59,764 nucleotides of DNA from OLB7 sp966250335 (GCA_966250335.1 CBINGZ010000039.1:1-59764), one strand, 5' to 3'; positions 17,601 through 25,477 are shown, counted from the first letter of the stretch. Program-made: numbers and translations. Notes: generated by a model not told the origin, from the sequence alone.

Positions 17601-18377
17601 ACCGGCTTCAACTACAGCGCCTACTTCGGCAACGTGAACCTCATGATCGGCAACGTCGACGGGACCGCCAGAGAACTGCGATTCTACGAGCCGAACTCGG
17701 GGAGCTATAACTATGCCGGAGTCCATGCCAGCTCCTTCAAGGCGGGAGCACAGGCTGCGACGATCAACTACACGCTTCCGACGACAGAACCGAACACAGG
17801 CGATCTGCTGAGGGCCACATCGGTGACGGGATCGGGCCCCTACGACGTCGCACTCGAATGGGTCTCCGTGGGAGGCGCGTTCGACGGAGGAGATAACGTC
17901 CGTATCGACAACAACCTGGTGGTCGGCGGCAATCTCACCGTCGAAGGGGACCTCACGGTGAACGGACGGATCGTCGGCCTCGACGACTTCAACGAACTGG
18001 GGAACTCCCAGGACAACACGCAGCTGACGATCAACGGAGACGGCTCCGGCAATGCCGACCATCTCTACGTGATCGGCAACGCCCGCGTGACCCGGAACTT
18101 CAATGTGGACGGCGATCTTACCGTGGGGGGCCTGACGAACCTTTCGCAGGCGACGATCGCGGGATCGAACGCGGGGGTCACGCTGACGGCCACCGTCAAC
18201 ACCGTCACCACCGGGTCGGCGACCGCCAGCTTCTCCTACACACTCCCGGCGGGAGTCAACGGTCGCATCATCTACATCAACAACGCCAGCGCCTTCCCGA
18301 TCACCGGACCGGCCCTTGTCACCGCCGGAAACAGGGTGACGCTGATCTACACCAACGGCGGCTGGGTGTCGTTCTGA
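14619..18377 (+). CDS. Giant secreted beta-solenoid/tail-fibre-like protein, 1252 aa
   Basis: From the ATG at 14619 there is a signal peptide ending ALAQ. A Bacteroidota-type fibre start follows (MGIGTTKPDPSAILDL, 'GLLLPRMT', 'GLMVFN'). Two long arrays of a 13-16-residue repeat centred on (S/T)TIGGG-x-x-N-x-I occur at about residues 405-577 and 766-974. They are YadA-head-like and are expected to stack into a beta-roll or solenoid. Each array is introduced by the same duplicated segment ('GTTAG..FIGT', 'DGRGRVMR(F/Y)EP', 'NIIGG'). After the arrays come 'ELRFYEP...YTLP' modules shared with the 881-aa protein, then a C-terminal region with 'DGDLTVGGLTNL' strands. Trimeric assembly and adhesion are inferences from fold class; no membrane anchor or T9SS domain is visible. 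Confidence 0.8.
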   Translation: MSTHRLLRGLTLLACISGVPLALAQQPVSDINGHMGIGTTKPDPSAILDLTSTNAGLLLPRMTQAQIDALVNPAVGLMVFNSSTNELAYNFGSPGAPNWVSVVTDDPGSIGSVAWMLAGNPLSGGSPGAPNEFLGSTNNYDVILRSNNIERMRVASTGEVGVATTPAAGRTLHVGGTGGTANVRMGSLSGTPVTTPFSRGGNDGVVVADANGDLVKRPIEMIAPSGFDAIASGENTAAQMQVGAGASIELSGGTVEANEFSYNGAGTSAVDLDSEVAGILPVANGGTNSTATPTAGGIAYGNDTAYLFTPAGLAGQVLVSGGAGDPTWGNISDSAWSKTGNSGTTAGTHFIGTRDNKAFQIHVDNDNTNASDGRGRVMRFEPGNASPNIIGGYQENIATGGAGGATISGGGEVGAPNAIVGGMTNTISGGRANTIISGIIDDATIGGGSSNMITDTSSAATIGGGWGNTTRAYAATIGGGSNNTVDTNATYSTIGGGNANDINATASYSTIGGGTGNNIAAGASWSTIAGGVTNSITGTGQHSFIGGGSENTVSNEWSAVIGGRLNSVNGGYSTVLGGQGLTLGGQRSLGFLAANSGSNDMTVSINDVVAFGNADLWLANNDNGASALRFYEANSTTGAFPGTTNFTSFQAQAQTADIQYILPDTAGIAGDVLAVRSVAGTQVTLDWDAVGSASAWSMTGNAGTTAGINFIGTTDDEPFEIHVDEANSNATDGRGRVMRYEPNATSANIIGGFKGNSVSGGVTAATIAGGGINGGANSISSNTSTISGGSGNSIGASSINATIGGGRSNQVGASAGNGTVGGGLGNVITSGDHATISGGFNNRVNSGSFGATMSGGTNNSLSSHTSVIGGGNGNSIGTSAQFSGIQGGHQNTIGNSSFESTISGGTTDTIETSSPYSTIAGGTSNKIRSSSTRSTIGGGYDNEVGGGNGSTISGGVSNVITGPYSAIAGGRSLSIGTGSFGFNGDPSTNQTDLTTGFNYSAYFGNVNLMIGNVDGTARELRFYEPNSGSYNYAGVHASSFKAGAQAATINYTLPTTEPNTGDLLRATSVTGSGPYDVALEWVSVGGAFDGGDNVRIDNNLVVGGNLTVEGDLTVNGRIVGLDDFNELGNSQDNTQLTINGDGSGNADHLYVIGNARVTRNFNVDGDLTVGGLTNLSQATIAGSNAGVTLTATVNTVTTGSATASFSYTLPAGVNGRIIYINNASAFPITGPALVTAGNRVTLIYTNGGWVSF
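15832..16350 (+). repeat. IGGG-type peptide repeat array 1
   Basis: About a dozen tandem units of 13-16 codons, each with an Ile-(Gly/Ala)-Gly-Gly core and an Asn two or three residues later. At DNA level the core recurs as ATCGGCGGCGG-like tracts. Confidence 0.8.
16915..17540 (+). repeat. IGGG-type peptide repeat array 2
   Basis: A second, longer array of the same unit, about 1.08 kb downstream of array 1 with the same lead-in segment, indicating an internal duplication. Individual units are more divergent than in array 1. Confidence 0.8.
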
Positions 18378-18421
18378 TCCGAACACGGCCCGGCGGCCGA
18401 CGATACATTCATACAACGAGA

Positions 18422-18458
18422 ACGCCCCCGTCGACTTACGACGGGGGCGTCTTCGTTT
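18422..18458 (+). terminator. Intrinsic terminator of the 1252-aa protein gene (possibly bidirectional)
   Basis: A perfect 12-bp stem (ACGCCCCCGTCG / CGACGGGGGCGT) with a 5-nt loop spans 18422-18450 and is followed by CTTCGTTT. It lies between two converging genes and could also stop the minus-strand PNGase F-like operon. Confidence 0.8.
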
Positions 18459-18521
18459 GCACCTTCCGGTGGATAGTCGATCCCCGAAGCCATGACCGGT
18501 CGGTGGCTCGGCGCTTCCGAC

Positions 18522-19814
18522 CTAGCGGGCGTCGATCCGCTTCCGGTAGATCCTGCCGTCGTCGGCCCGGATCTTGAGCAGATAGACCCCGGGAGAGGTC
18601 GCCAGATCGATCTCCATCGGCGCGATCGAAACGCGGTTGCGGCGCTGGCTGAAGATCTCGGTCCCGGTCACATCGATCACCTGAAGATCGAGGTCGGTCG
18701 GGGTCCGCAGGTTCGGCTTGAGGGTGATCTTCCCCCCTCCCACGCTTCCGACATCGAAGGAACCGTCGGGGAAGCCGTTTCCCCCGCCCCGCGCCATCCT
18801 GTAATAGATCGCCTGCGACCCCACATGGAAGATCGGCTGGGTGTGCCCCTTCCCGTCGAACTCGCACTTGACGCAGGGACAGGGGACCACGCCGGGACGA
18901 CATCTGTTCTCGTACGGCTCCACGTTGTAATCGAGGGTCAGCGGTCGGCCGGGGCTGGCCTGGGCCGTAATATCCAGATCCCACGGAATGACCGGCTCGC
19001 CGGGACAGAAGCCGGCGCGCGACGTCTCCCAGGTCCCGTACTGCCCTCCGGCGGCGCTGCGACCGCAGTCGTCGCGCCAGAGGTAGTGACCGAACGTCCT
19101 CCCGCCGGCGACCAGCTCATGCCACTTCCGCGCGAATTCGCCGGCGCCGTCGGTGTTCCCCTGTCCATGCCCCGTGACGATCATCCGCGCCTTGACGAAT
19201 TCGACATCGGGCTCGGCCCCGAGTTCGATCGGCTTGAAGAACTCCTCGATCGGTTTCTCCGGGTTGCCGTAGAGAGGTGAGCCGTTCCAGAGATTGCGGA
19301 CCATGTAGGGCTCGAAATCGGGTGTCCCCTCCTCGAACGTAACGTCGACCGTCATCAGGTAGCCGTACTCGGGGGAATAGACGGTGATGTAGGCCATGAG
19401 GGTCACCGAGTCGGGCATCAGGGAGCGGTAATCGCTGATATCGAACGTATAGGATGTCTCCTTGCCGTACGGCGTGATGAAGCGCGCGATCTCATACTTC
19501 TCCGCCGTGAAGAAATAGTACTTGTAGTCGTCGAGGGGCCTGACGGATGCCGCCGGGTCGATCAGCCAGAGATGCCCGCCCCGGTCCCACGGGTCGCAGC
19601 CGCCTCGCGGACACTCCAGCTTCACGCTTATCATCACCCGCGCATACTGCTTCGAGATGGGAGGAACAGCCGCGCGGGCAACGGCGACGCGATGATGAGC
19701 ATCTATCCGTTCGCGATCAAATATTCTGATCGTGGTATCGCCGACCGCGGCGGAAGCCGGAAGGGCCATACCCACGAAAGCGAGGATCGCAAGGAGAGGG
19801 AGTAAACGAATCAT
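18522..19814 (-). CDS. PNGase F-like secreted protein with T9SS sorting domain (downstream paralogue)
   Basis: The protein has 430 residues from the ATG at 19814, with a signal peptide ending PASA. It aligns with peptide-N-glycosidase F (Elizabethkingia), which removes N-glycans from glycoproteins. The aligned landmarks are 'GCDPWDR' (matching the strand with catalytic Asp60), 'EIARFITPYG', 'FDISDYRSLM', 'EEGTPDF', and 'GAGEFARKWH' with the equivalent of Glu206. The position of Glu118 appears to be Thr. A Cys-rich insert (PCPCVKCEF) follows 'DYNVEPYENRCRPG'. The last 80 residues form a T9SS sorting domain ('GVYLLKIRADDG'). It starts 37 bases after the upstream paralogue, so the two form an operon. 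Whether the substrate is host glycoprotein or something else is open. Confidence 0.85.
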   Translation of the reverse strand: MIRLLPLLAILAFVGMALPASAAVGDTTIRIFDRERIDAHHRVAVARAAVPPISKQYARVMISVKLECPRGGCDPWDRGGHLWLIDPAASVRPLDDYKYYFFTAEKYEIARFITPYGKETSYTFDISDYRSLMPDSVTLMAYITVYSPEYGYLMTVDVTFEEGTPDFEPYMVRNLWNGSPLYGNPEKPIEEFFKPIELGAEPDVEFVKARMIVTGHGQGNTDGAGEFARKWHELVAGGRTFGHYLWRDDCGRSAAGGQYGTWETSRAGFCPGEPVIPWDLDITAQASPGRPLTLDYNVEPYENRCRPGVVPCPCVKCEFDGKGHTQPIFHVGSQAIYYRMARGGGNGFPDGSFDVGSVGGGKITLKPNLRTPTDLDLQVIDVTGTEIFSQRRNRVSIAPMEIDLATSPGVYLLKIRADDGRIYRKRIDAR

Positions 19815-19851
19815 AGCACGATAGGAATTCAGGGCGGATTGAACATGGCGT

Positions 19852-21141
19852 TCAGCGAACCGTGATGCGACGCTGATAGACCGAGCCCCCTTCCACCGAC
19901 GCCTTGAGCGTGTAGACTCCGGGAGTCGAGGAGAGATCGAGCGAGAGCCCCTGGTTCGTGACCTGCCGTCCCAGATGATGGTAGACCCGGCGACCGGAGA
20001 TATCGACCACCGAAAGGTCGACGACCGCGGGAGAGGGGAAGTCGAATCGTATCGCAAAGAGACCATTCGCACTCCCCTCAGCGACCTGTACCGGACCGGC
20101 CGCCGCGCGTTCCATCGGAATGCGATAGTAGATCACCTGCGACTCGATCCAGTAGTAGGGTATCGAGTGGAGCACGCTGCCGTAGCTGCAATCCTCGCAC
20201 GGACAGGAGGGGACGCCGGGGCGGCAGTGGTTCTCGTACGGCTCCACGTTGTAGTCGAGCGTCAGAAGCGCTCCCGGCGCCGCGACCGCCGAGATGTCGT
20301 TGTCCCACGGCACGACCGCAGCGCCCGGACAGTACCCGGCCCGCGGGTCTCTCCACGGTCCCTCCTGCTCACCCCCCGGCGTCCGGTCGCAGTCGTCGCG
20401 CCAGAGCATGTGGCTGAAGGTCGTGGAGCCGGCCACCAGGTCGTGCCGCTTGCGCGAGTAGGCCGCAGCCCCCTCCGTGTTCCCCTCGCCGTGACCGGTC
20501 GTCGTGATCCTGATCTTCGTGAACTGGGCCAGGGAATCGATCCTGAGACCGATCGGACGGAGCACCCCCTCCAGAGGACGTTCCGGGTTGCCGTACTCCG
20601 GGAGCCCGGCCCAGAGGTTCTCCACCTTGTACGCCTCCAGATCGGGCGTTCCGGCGATGAACCTGAACGCCACCGAGACCAGGAAGCCGCGACCGCCGCC
20701 GATATATGTCTGAATATGATTGATCAGGGTGGTCGAATCGCTCAGCAGCGAGCGGTAGTCGGTCACGTCGATCGTCCAGGTTCCGCCGCGGCCGTACGGC
20801 GTCGCGATCCGGCCGATCTCGTAGATCTCCTCCCCATGCTCATCCTTCCGGCTGATCGCGATCGTGGCGATCCGATCCCACGGATCACATCCCCCCAGGG
20901 GACATGTGATCGTATAGGTCATCAGAATCTGTCGGAACCGCCGGGAGCCCTCCGGCATCAGAACGGTGCGTGAGGCGCGGCGGTGGGCGATGTCGACCGG
21001 CTCCCCCGCGAAGGCGACGATGGTCGTATCGCCCGGGTGGGCGTCCGGAGACTGGGCCCGAAGGGTTGAAACCGACACGAAGGTGATCAGGCACAGGCAG
21101 AGAAGGGAGAGCACTGCCGGGGCGCGGGATGGCAGAATCAT
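19852..21141 (-). CDS. PNGase F-like secreted protein with T9SS sorting domain (upstream paralogue)
   Basis: The protein has 429 residues and a signal peptide ending TLRAQ. It shares the layout of its downstream neighbour: 'GCDPWDR', 'EIGRIATPYG', 'DVTDYRSLL', 'IAGTPDLE', 'TGHGEGNTEG', 'LWRDDCDR', 'DYNVEPYENHCRPG', and a T9SS domain ending 'GVYTLKASVEGGS'. The Asp60 equivalent is present. By my alignment, Glu118 is Gln and Glu206 is Ala, so PNGase activity is doubtful. The two proteins are clearly ancient tandem duplicates rather than recent ones. The promoter should lie in the 256-base gap to mtgA. Confidence 0.85.
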   Translation of the reverse strand: MILPSRAPAVLSLLCLCLITFVSVSTLRAQSPDAHPGDTTIVAFAGEPVDIAHRRASRTVLMPEGSRRFRQILMTYTITCPLGGCDPWDRIATIAISRKDEHGEEIYEIGRIATPYGRGGTWTIDVTDYRSLLSDSTTLINHIQTYIGGGRGFLVSVAFRFIAGTPDLEAYKVENLWAGLPEYGNPERPLEGVLRPIGLRIDSLAQFTKIRITTTGHGEGNTEGAAAYSRKRHDLVAGSTTFSHMLWRDDCDRTPGGEQEGPWRDPRAGYCPGAAVVPWDNDISAVAAPGALLTLDYNVEPYENHCRPGVPSCPCEDCSYGSVLHSIPYYWIESQVIYYRIPMERAAAGPVQVAEGSANGLFAIRFDFPSPAVVDLSVVDISGRRVYHHLGRQVTNQGLSLDLSSTPGVYTLKASVEGGSVYQRRITVR

Positions 21142-21397
21142 GAGATGATACGGGATTGGATCGACGAAGCACCGCTGCTCCCGGGCGCCCGGCGCCTGCC
21201 GGGTCCGCTCATCCGGCTCTCCGGAAGAGGGAGCGAACGATCTTCATGACGTCGGGATGTCGACCGGGAGCGCAACCTACGCATTACGGACCATTCTCCA
21301 TCCCGCGCGCGAACGGCGGGCGCCCCGTTTTGCGCTCCGGGAAATCTCGCTACATTTGCTCTCCGCAATCGCTCTCACACCGAACTTAGTTCCGGGA

Positions 21398-22354
21398 ATG
21401 GCGAAACGTTCACGCGGCCGGCGAGCGGTCGCAGAGCAGCTCGGTCTTATCGATGAAGAGATTTCCTCCCGTGCCGGCCAGGGCCGCGCGGGCGGAGGAG
21501 CGAAAGGGGCTCCGCGGGGAGGAACACGCGGGGCCGGACCATCACGAAACGCCGGCCGGGGAGGCGCACTCCCGTCGGACGGCGCCATCGTCGCTACGAT
21601 GATCAAACGGATTTTCGGGTGGGTGTTCCGGCTGATCGCCGGTTTCGTGATCGCTTCGATCGCGCTGGTGATCATCTACCGGTTCATCGATCCCCCCCTT
21701 ACACCTCTCATGCTGATCCGCCCCGTCGAGGGGCTGGCAGGCGGCAGGTTCGTCGGGATCGACAAGGAATGGATCGATATCGACGACGTCAACCCTGCCC
21801 TCCTCCGTTCGGTGATCGCCGCGGAGGATGGGAAGTTCTTCTCGCATGCCGGCGTCGACATCAAGGCGCTGCAGCGCGCCCGCGCCTACAACGAACGGAT
21901 GAAGGGGAAACGGGTCCACGGCGGAAGCACCATCACCATGCAGTGCGCCCGCAACGTCTTTCTCTGGCAGGGAAGGAATTATATCCGAAAGGGACTGGAG
22001 ATCTACTTCAGCTATCTGATGGAGTTCTTCTGGAGCAAGAAGCGGATTCTGGAGGTCTACGTCAACGTGATCGAGTGGGGGGATGGGGTCTACGGTGTCG
22101 AGGCGGCCTCGCGGAAATATTTCGGCGTCTCCGCCTCCCGGCTCGACTCCCGTCAGGCGGCGCTCCTCGCCTCCGTGCTGCCGAACCCCAGAAGATGGAG
22201 CCCGGCGGCCCCGACGAAATATATCAGCGGACGAGCTTCCACGATCCGTAAACGCGCCTCCGGCGTCGGCCTGGGCCCGCTGAAGGAACCGAAGACCTCG
22301 ACGAAGGAGGAGAAGCCGGCCACCAGGCGCTCGAAGAAGAAGCCGGCGGAGTAG
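21398..22354 (+). CDS. mtgA: Monofunctional biosynthetic peptidoglycan glycosyltransferase
   Basis: The protein has 318 residues from the ATG at 21398. One membrane helix (about residues 73-92, FRLIAGFVIASIALVIIY) precedes a GT51 domain. GT51 motifs appear in order: 'IAAEDGKFFSHAGVD' with the catalytic Glu at about 143, 'GGSTITMQCARNVFLW', 'RKGLEIYFSYLMEFFWSKKRILEVYVN' and 'GVYGVEAASRKYFG'. It polymerises lipid II into glycan strands at the inner membrane and has no transpeptidase domain. The first 65 residues are an unusual Gly/Arg-rich cytoplasmic extension, and the tail is Lys-rich. An alternative start at Met69 (ATG 21602) would give the usual short MtgA length. Confidence 0.92.
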   Translation: MAKRSRGRRAVAEQLGLIDEEISSRAGQGRAGGGAKGAPRGGTRGAGPSRNAGRGGALPSDGAIVATMIKRIFGWVFRLIAGFVIASIALVIIYRFIDPPLTPLMLIRPVEGLAGGRFVGIDKEWIDIDDVNPALLRSVIAAEDGKFFSHAGVDIKALQRARAYNERMKGKRVHGGSTITMQCARNVFLWQGRNYIRKGLEIYFSYLMEFFWSKKRILEVYVNVIEWGDGVYGVEAASRKYFGVSASRLDSRQAALLASVLPNPRRWSPAAPTKYISGRASTIRKRASGVGLGPLKEPKTSTKEEKPATRRSKKKPAE

Positions 22355-22364
22355 CCGCCCAGCC

Positions 22365-22919
22365 TCAGCGGAAGTAGTAGTACATCCCCAGTTCCGGCAG
22401 AGGATAGACCTCGCCGGTGGAAGGGAAGTAGGTCAGCGCCCCCGAGATCGACACCACCAGCGACCGCGTCGTGAACCATTCGTAGCCGACACCGAGTCCG
22501 GCCCTGAAGGGGTTGGCGATCCTGTTCCCGGGCTTCGTCTCGTCATCCGAACGGGAGGAGTAGAACCCGACGCCGAGGAGGGAGTAGAGACGTCCGTCGG
22601 CGTTTCTGTCGAACGCGTACTGGACCTCGCCGCCGATGTTGAAGTGGAAGTAGTCGCCGAACGACGTGGCGAAGAAGGAGGTCTGGGCGGCGAGCCCTCC
22701 CGGAAACGACATCCTGGCGCCGATCCCCGCTCCCGAGAGAAGCCCCGCGTTGAGTCCGACCGCGAAGTACGTATTCCGATAGAAATTGTCCCCCACCGTT
22801 ACCGGCTCGCCCGTCTCCACATCCCCCTGCGCATACGAGACTCCCGCCGCCGCGAGAAACATCGAAGCGACGAGAGCCGTCTCCATCCACCGCATTATGA
22901 TAGTGCTCATGAAGTTCAT
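22365..22919 (-). CDS. Putative outer-membrane beta-barrel protein
   Basis: The protein has up to 184 residues with a signal peptide ending GVSYAQ. Several in-frame ATGs precede it, so the exact start is uncertain. Alternating hydrophobic strands ('TYFAVGLNAGLLSGAGIGARM', 'EVQYAFDRNADGRLYSLLGVGFY', 'FRAGLGVGYEW') and a terminal aromatic residue (MYYYFR) fit a small OMP beta-barrel. It follows the lipoprotein gene by 63 bases on the same strand, echoing the lipoprotein/barrel pairing upstream. Function unknown. Confidence 0.62.
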   Translation of the reverse strand: MNFMSTIIMRWMETALVASMFLAAAGVSYAQGDVETGEPVTVGDNFYRNTYFAVGLNAGLLSGAGIGARMSFPGGLAAQTSFFATSFGDYFHFNIGGEVQYAFDRNADGRLYSLLGVGFYSSRSDDETKPGNRIANPFRAGLGVGYEWFTTRSLVVSISGALTYFPSTGEVYPLPELGMYYYFR

Positions 22920-22982
22920 GTGATTGCCGCGCGCCCCCGGGGGCGAACGGCGAGTCCGACCGGCGCCGAATCCCGGCGCGAT

Positions 22983-23675
22983 CTATTTCCCCTCGTGCAT
23001 GTCGGCGATATCCTCGCGCAGCGTCTCCCCTATCTCACGCCCCGCCTCCTCGGAGGCTCTGTCGACCACCCGGCGGATATCGTCCTCGTCAAGGCTCAGC
23101 AGTTCGATCGCATTGTAGACGCTGGCGCCTGAAGAGGCGGCCTTCCCCCCCAGCGCGGCGAGGAACGTCTGCGAGAGGGGGATGGTATGCGATTCGCTGT
23201 CGTCCCAGATGATCCCGCCGGTCTTCCTGTCGATCATGCGCGAGGTCGCCTCCACCTTCATGCTCAGTCCCCACGAGCCGGAGACGAAGGTGTAGCTGGT
23301 GACCTCGCTCTCGATGATGAAATCGGGGTTCTGCGATATATCGTCCACCGCCGTTATCGACAGGTAGTCGGTGACCGCCCGCTTCATCCCCAGGGCGACG
23401 GAATGCGATATGGAGTCGCCGTTGACGGCGCGCTCCAGCTTCTTCCGTCCCTGATCGCTCACGATGCCGGAGCCGATCGCGGCGATGATATCGACCACCG
23501 TGTTCTTCTTCGCGGGGCTCTCCACATGCGCGTAGGTGCTCGCCGACCCGGCGGCATGGACACGGAAGAGGGCCTTCTTGCCCTGCACGTCGTACTTGGC
23601 CAGATTGTTGGTATGTCCGCATCCGGCCGCCAGCACCGAGGCGACAAGGAGGAGTAGGGGGATCGTCTGTTTCAT
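22983..23675 (-). CDS. Paralogous envelope lipoprotein, copy 2
   Basis: The protein has 230 residues from the ATG at 23675. A lipoprotein signal peptide has the lipobox LAAGC, and the mature chain starts C-GHTNNL. The body alternates strands and helices ('RAVTDYL', 'FIIESEVTSYTFVSGSWGLSM', 'GGIIWDDSESHTIPLSQT'). It is a clear paralogue of the lipoprotein at 25549-26235, sharing the HTNNL motif after the lipid-modified Cys, an 'AIGS..S....KL.RA...DSI' block and the 'WxDSExxTxPLS' block. The fold might be CsgG- or ABC-auxiliary-lipoprotein-like, but that is a guess. It sits in a co-directional run of barrels and lipoproteins. Confidence 0.75.
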   Translation of the reverse strand: MKQTIPLLLLVASVLAAGCGHTNNLAKYDVQGKKALFRVHAAGSASTYAHVESPAKKNTVVDIIAAIGSGIVSDQGRKKLERAVNGDSISHSVALGMKRAVTDYLSITAVDDISQNPDFIIESEVTSYTFVSGSWGLSMKVEATSRMIDRKTGGIIWDDSESHTIPLSQTFLAALGGKAASSGASVYNAIELLSLDEDDIRRVVDRASEEAGREIGETLREDIADMHEGK

Positions 23676-23884
23676 GGCTGTGTCGATGTTGATCGTATCG
23701 GATATTCCCGGACGAACGCGCGGCGCGCATTGCTGCACGCCGCACATTCTGCGCGACTCGGGGTCATCTGCCCCGACCTCTTCCACGTTTGAGAACGTGT
23801 CGGAGGGGCGTAAGGTTTAAACGTGTCGTTCGCGCGTACATGGGTCTATCGACACGGAAGCCGGCACAACCCTAACGAAGCCGG

Positions 23885-24667
23885 TTACTGCGCGCCGCCG
23901 AAAAGGATCTGCAGACCGTACGTCATCTTCTTCAGATCCGAGATCTCCTTCCCCCCGAACGGATAGAGATAGTCGGCGGTGAGACGGAACTCCAGGAACG
24001 GCAGCGGCTGGAAGCCGAGGCTGATACCGGGGCGCATGAGGAAAAAGCTCTCATCACGATATCGCTCCAGGATCATATTCCCGGTCGAGTCGCGCAGATC
24101 GGAGCGGCGCTTGATCTGCGTGATCTCTCCGCCGCCGATCATCAGCGCCGGCCTGATCGAAAACGATCCGTACGCGAACTGCTGGTCGAAGCCGGTCAGG
24201 AAGCCGCCGTAGCTGAGGGAGAACTCGTCGTATTTCGGCGTGAGCTCGTAGAGCATCGCGCTCGACCATTCGCCGCCGAAGAGCCATCCGTTGTACATCA
24301 GATAGGCCTGCCCGCCGAAGAGGAGAAGATCGCCGCTCAGATCGGGATCGAGCGTCTCCGGCTTCAGGTCGGTGAACTGGATCGTCGGTCCGATGAAGAA
24401 CCCGCTCCTGGTGTCGAAGAACGGTTCCTCGTACCTCAGGAAGTCGTCGTACGACGTCGTATCGTAGCCTCCGTACGAGTCGTCGTACGAGGGATCGCTC
24501 TCGTAGGAGTCCTCGTAGACCGGCTCCGAATCATAATAGACCGAATCGGTATAGACGGAATCGACGGAGTACTCCCCCTCCGTCGGCTCCGGATCGGGCT
24601 GCGCGAACGCGGAGAGCGTGAAGAGAACGAAGAGCGATGCCAGAACAAAAGGTCGACGGACGGTCAT
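23885..24667 (-). CDS. Outer-membrane beta-barrel with Tyr/Asp-rich N-terminal segment, copy 2
   Basis: The protein has 260 residues from the ATG at 24667, with a signal peptide ending SAFAQ. Residues of about 30-80 form a striking Tyr/Asp/Ser-rich acidic stretch ('YTDSVYYDSEPVYEDSY'). The rest is beta-barrel-like ('GFFIGPTIQFTDL', 'LSYGGFLTGF', 'FFLMRPGISLGF', 'LTADYLYPFGG', 'YGLQILFGG'). It is paralogous to the next gene upstream, matching in the 'LDP.L.G', 'SY.GFL.G', 'LRPG.SLGF' and 'YGL' blocks. The role is unknown; the acidic segment could bind cations or a partner on the surface. Confidence 0.7.
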   Translation of the reverse strand: MTVRRPFVLASLFVLFTLSAFAQPDPEPTEGEYSVDSVYTDSVYYDSEPVYEDSYESDPSYDDSYGGYDTTSYDDFLRYEEPFFDTRSGFFIGPTIQFTDLKPETLDPDLSGDLLLFGGQAYLMYNGWLFGGEWSSAMLYELTPKYDEFSLSYGGFLTGFDQQFAYGSFSIRPALMIGGGEITQIKRRSDLRDSTGNMILERYRDESFFLMRPGISLGFQPLPFLEFRLTADYLYPFGGKEISDLKKMTYGLQILFGGAQ

Positions 24668-24733
24668 ACGACGATACTCCAGAGATAGGGATATGTTTGA
24701 TGTGTTCGAATCGGATGTCGGCTCCCTCATGGG

Positions 24734-25477
24734 TCACTCGTAGCTCGGAGAATTATTCGGTTCTCTGATCGAGAGCATCAGGTGAAGGCCGTACGAGAGA
24801 TGTTTAAAATCGGATGCGCCGCGCCCGCCGACCGTGTGCATATAGTTGACGGCGGCCCGCAGCGAGAAGGCCCCGAGCGCGGAGAATCCGAGGCTCGCGC
24901 CGGGACGCAGATAGAGAAATTTTTCACGCCGGTAGAGTTCAAGAAGCTCGTAGTCCGAGTTTCCACTCAGATCGGGACGTTTCTTGACCATCTCCACCGA
25001 GGCCTCGCCGAGACCCGAGCCCAGCCGCAGCCTGACGCCGGGAACCAGTTCCCGCTCGTAACCCAAGAGGAATCCGGCGTAGCTGAAGTCGAACCTATCG
25101 TAGTTCGAGCTGAGATCGTAGACGTGGAGTCCGACGGTGGAGCCTCCAAACACCCATTCCCCGAAGAGTATCGTCCACTCGAAGCCGTAGTGGACGGGAT
25201 TCCCTTTCAGGCCGGGATCGAGATCCTCGAGCGGCATCGACATGATCTCCGCCGTCAGCCCCATATCGACGCCGAAGGGAGGACGACGACGCACGGGAAC
25301 ATCTTCCTCCTCGTAGTACGGTTCCTCGTATGTGCTGTCTTCCTGCCCCGTGTCCGGAGGGAAGTAGACCCCAGGCGGGACAGAAGGGGGCCCCGGCGGC
25401 TCAGGCGGCTCCTGGGCCGCAAGAGCAAGGGGGAACAGAAACAGAAGAATCGCTGCGGAACGAAAGGCTCTGGTCAT
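24734..25477 (-). CDS. Outer-membrane beta-barrel with acidic N-terminal segment, copy 1
   Basis: The protein has 247 residues from the ATG at 25477, with a signal peptide ending LALAAQ. A Pro-rich stretch (EPPEPPGPPSVPPG) leads into an acidic Tyr/Glu stretch ('YEEPYYEEEDVP'), then a barrel with the same strand order as the paralogue downstream ('FSYAGFLLGYE', 'YLRPGASLGFSALG', 'YGLHLML'). It lies between the copy-1 lipoprotein gene and the copy-2 barrel, all on the minus strand with short gaps. The start was chosen so that the signal peptide has a charged start (MTRAFRSA). Confidence 0.7.
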   Translation of the reverse strand: MTRAFRSAAILLFLFPLALAAQEPPEPPGPPSVPPGVYFPPDTGQEDSTYEEPYYEEEDVPVRRRPPFGVDMGLTAEIMSMPLEDLDPGLKGNPVHYGFEWTILFGEWVFGGSTVGLHVYDLSSNYDRFDFSYAGFLLGYERELVPGVRLRLGSGLGEASVEMVKKRPDLSGNSDYELLELYRREKFLYLRPGASLGFSALGAFSLRAAVNYMHTVGGRGASDFKHLSYGLHLMLSIREPNNSPSYE

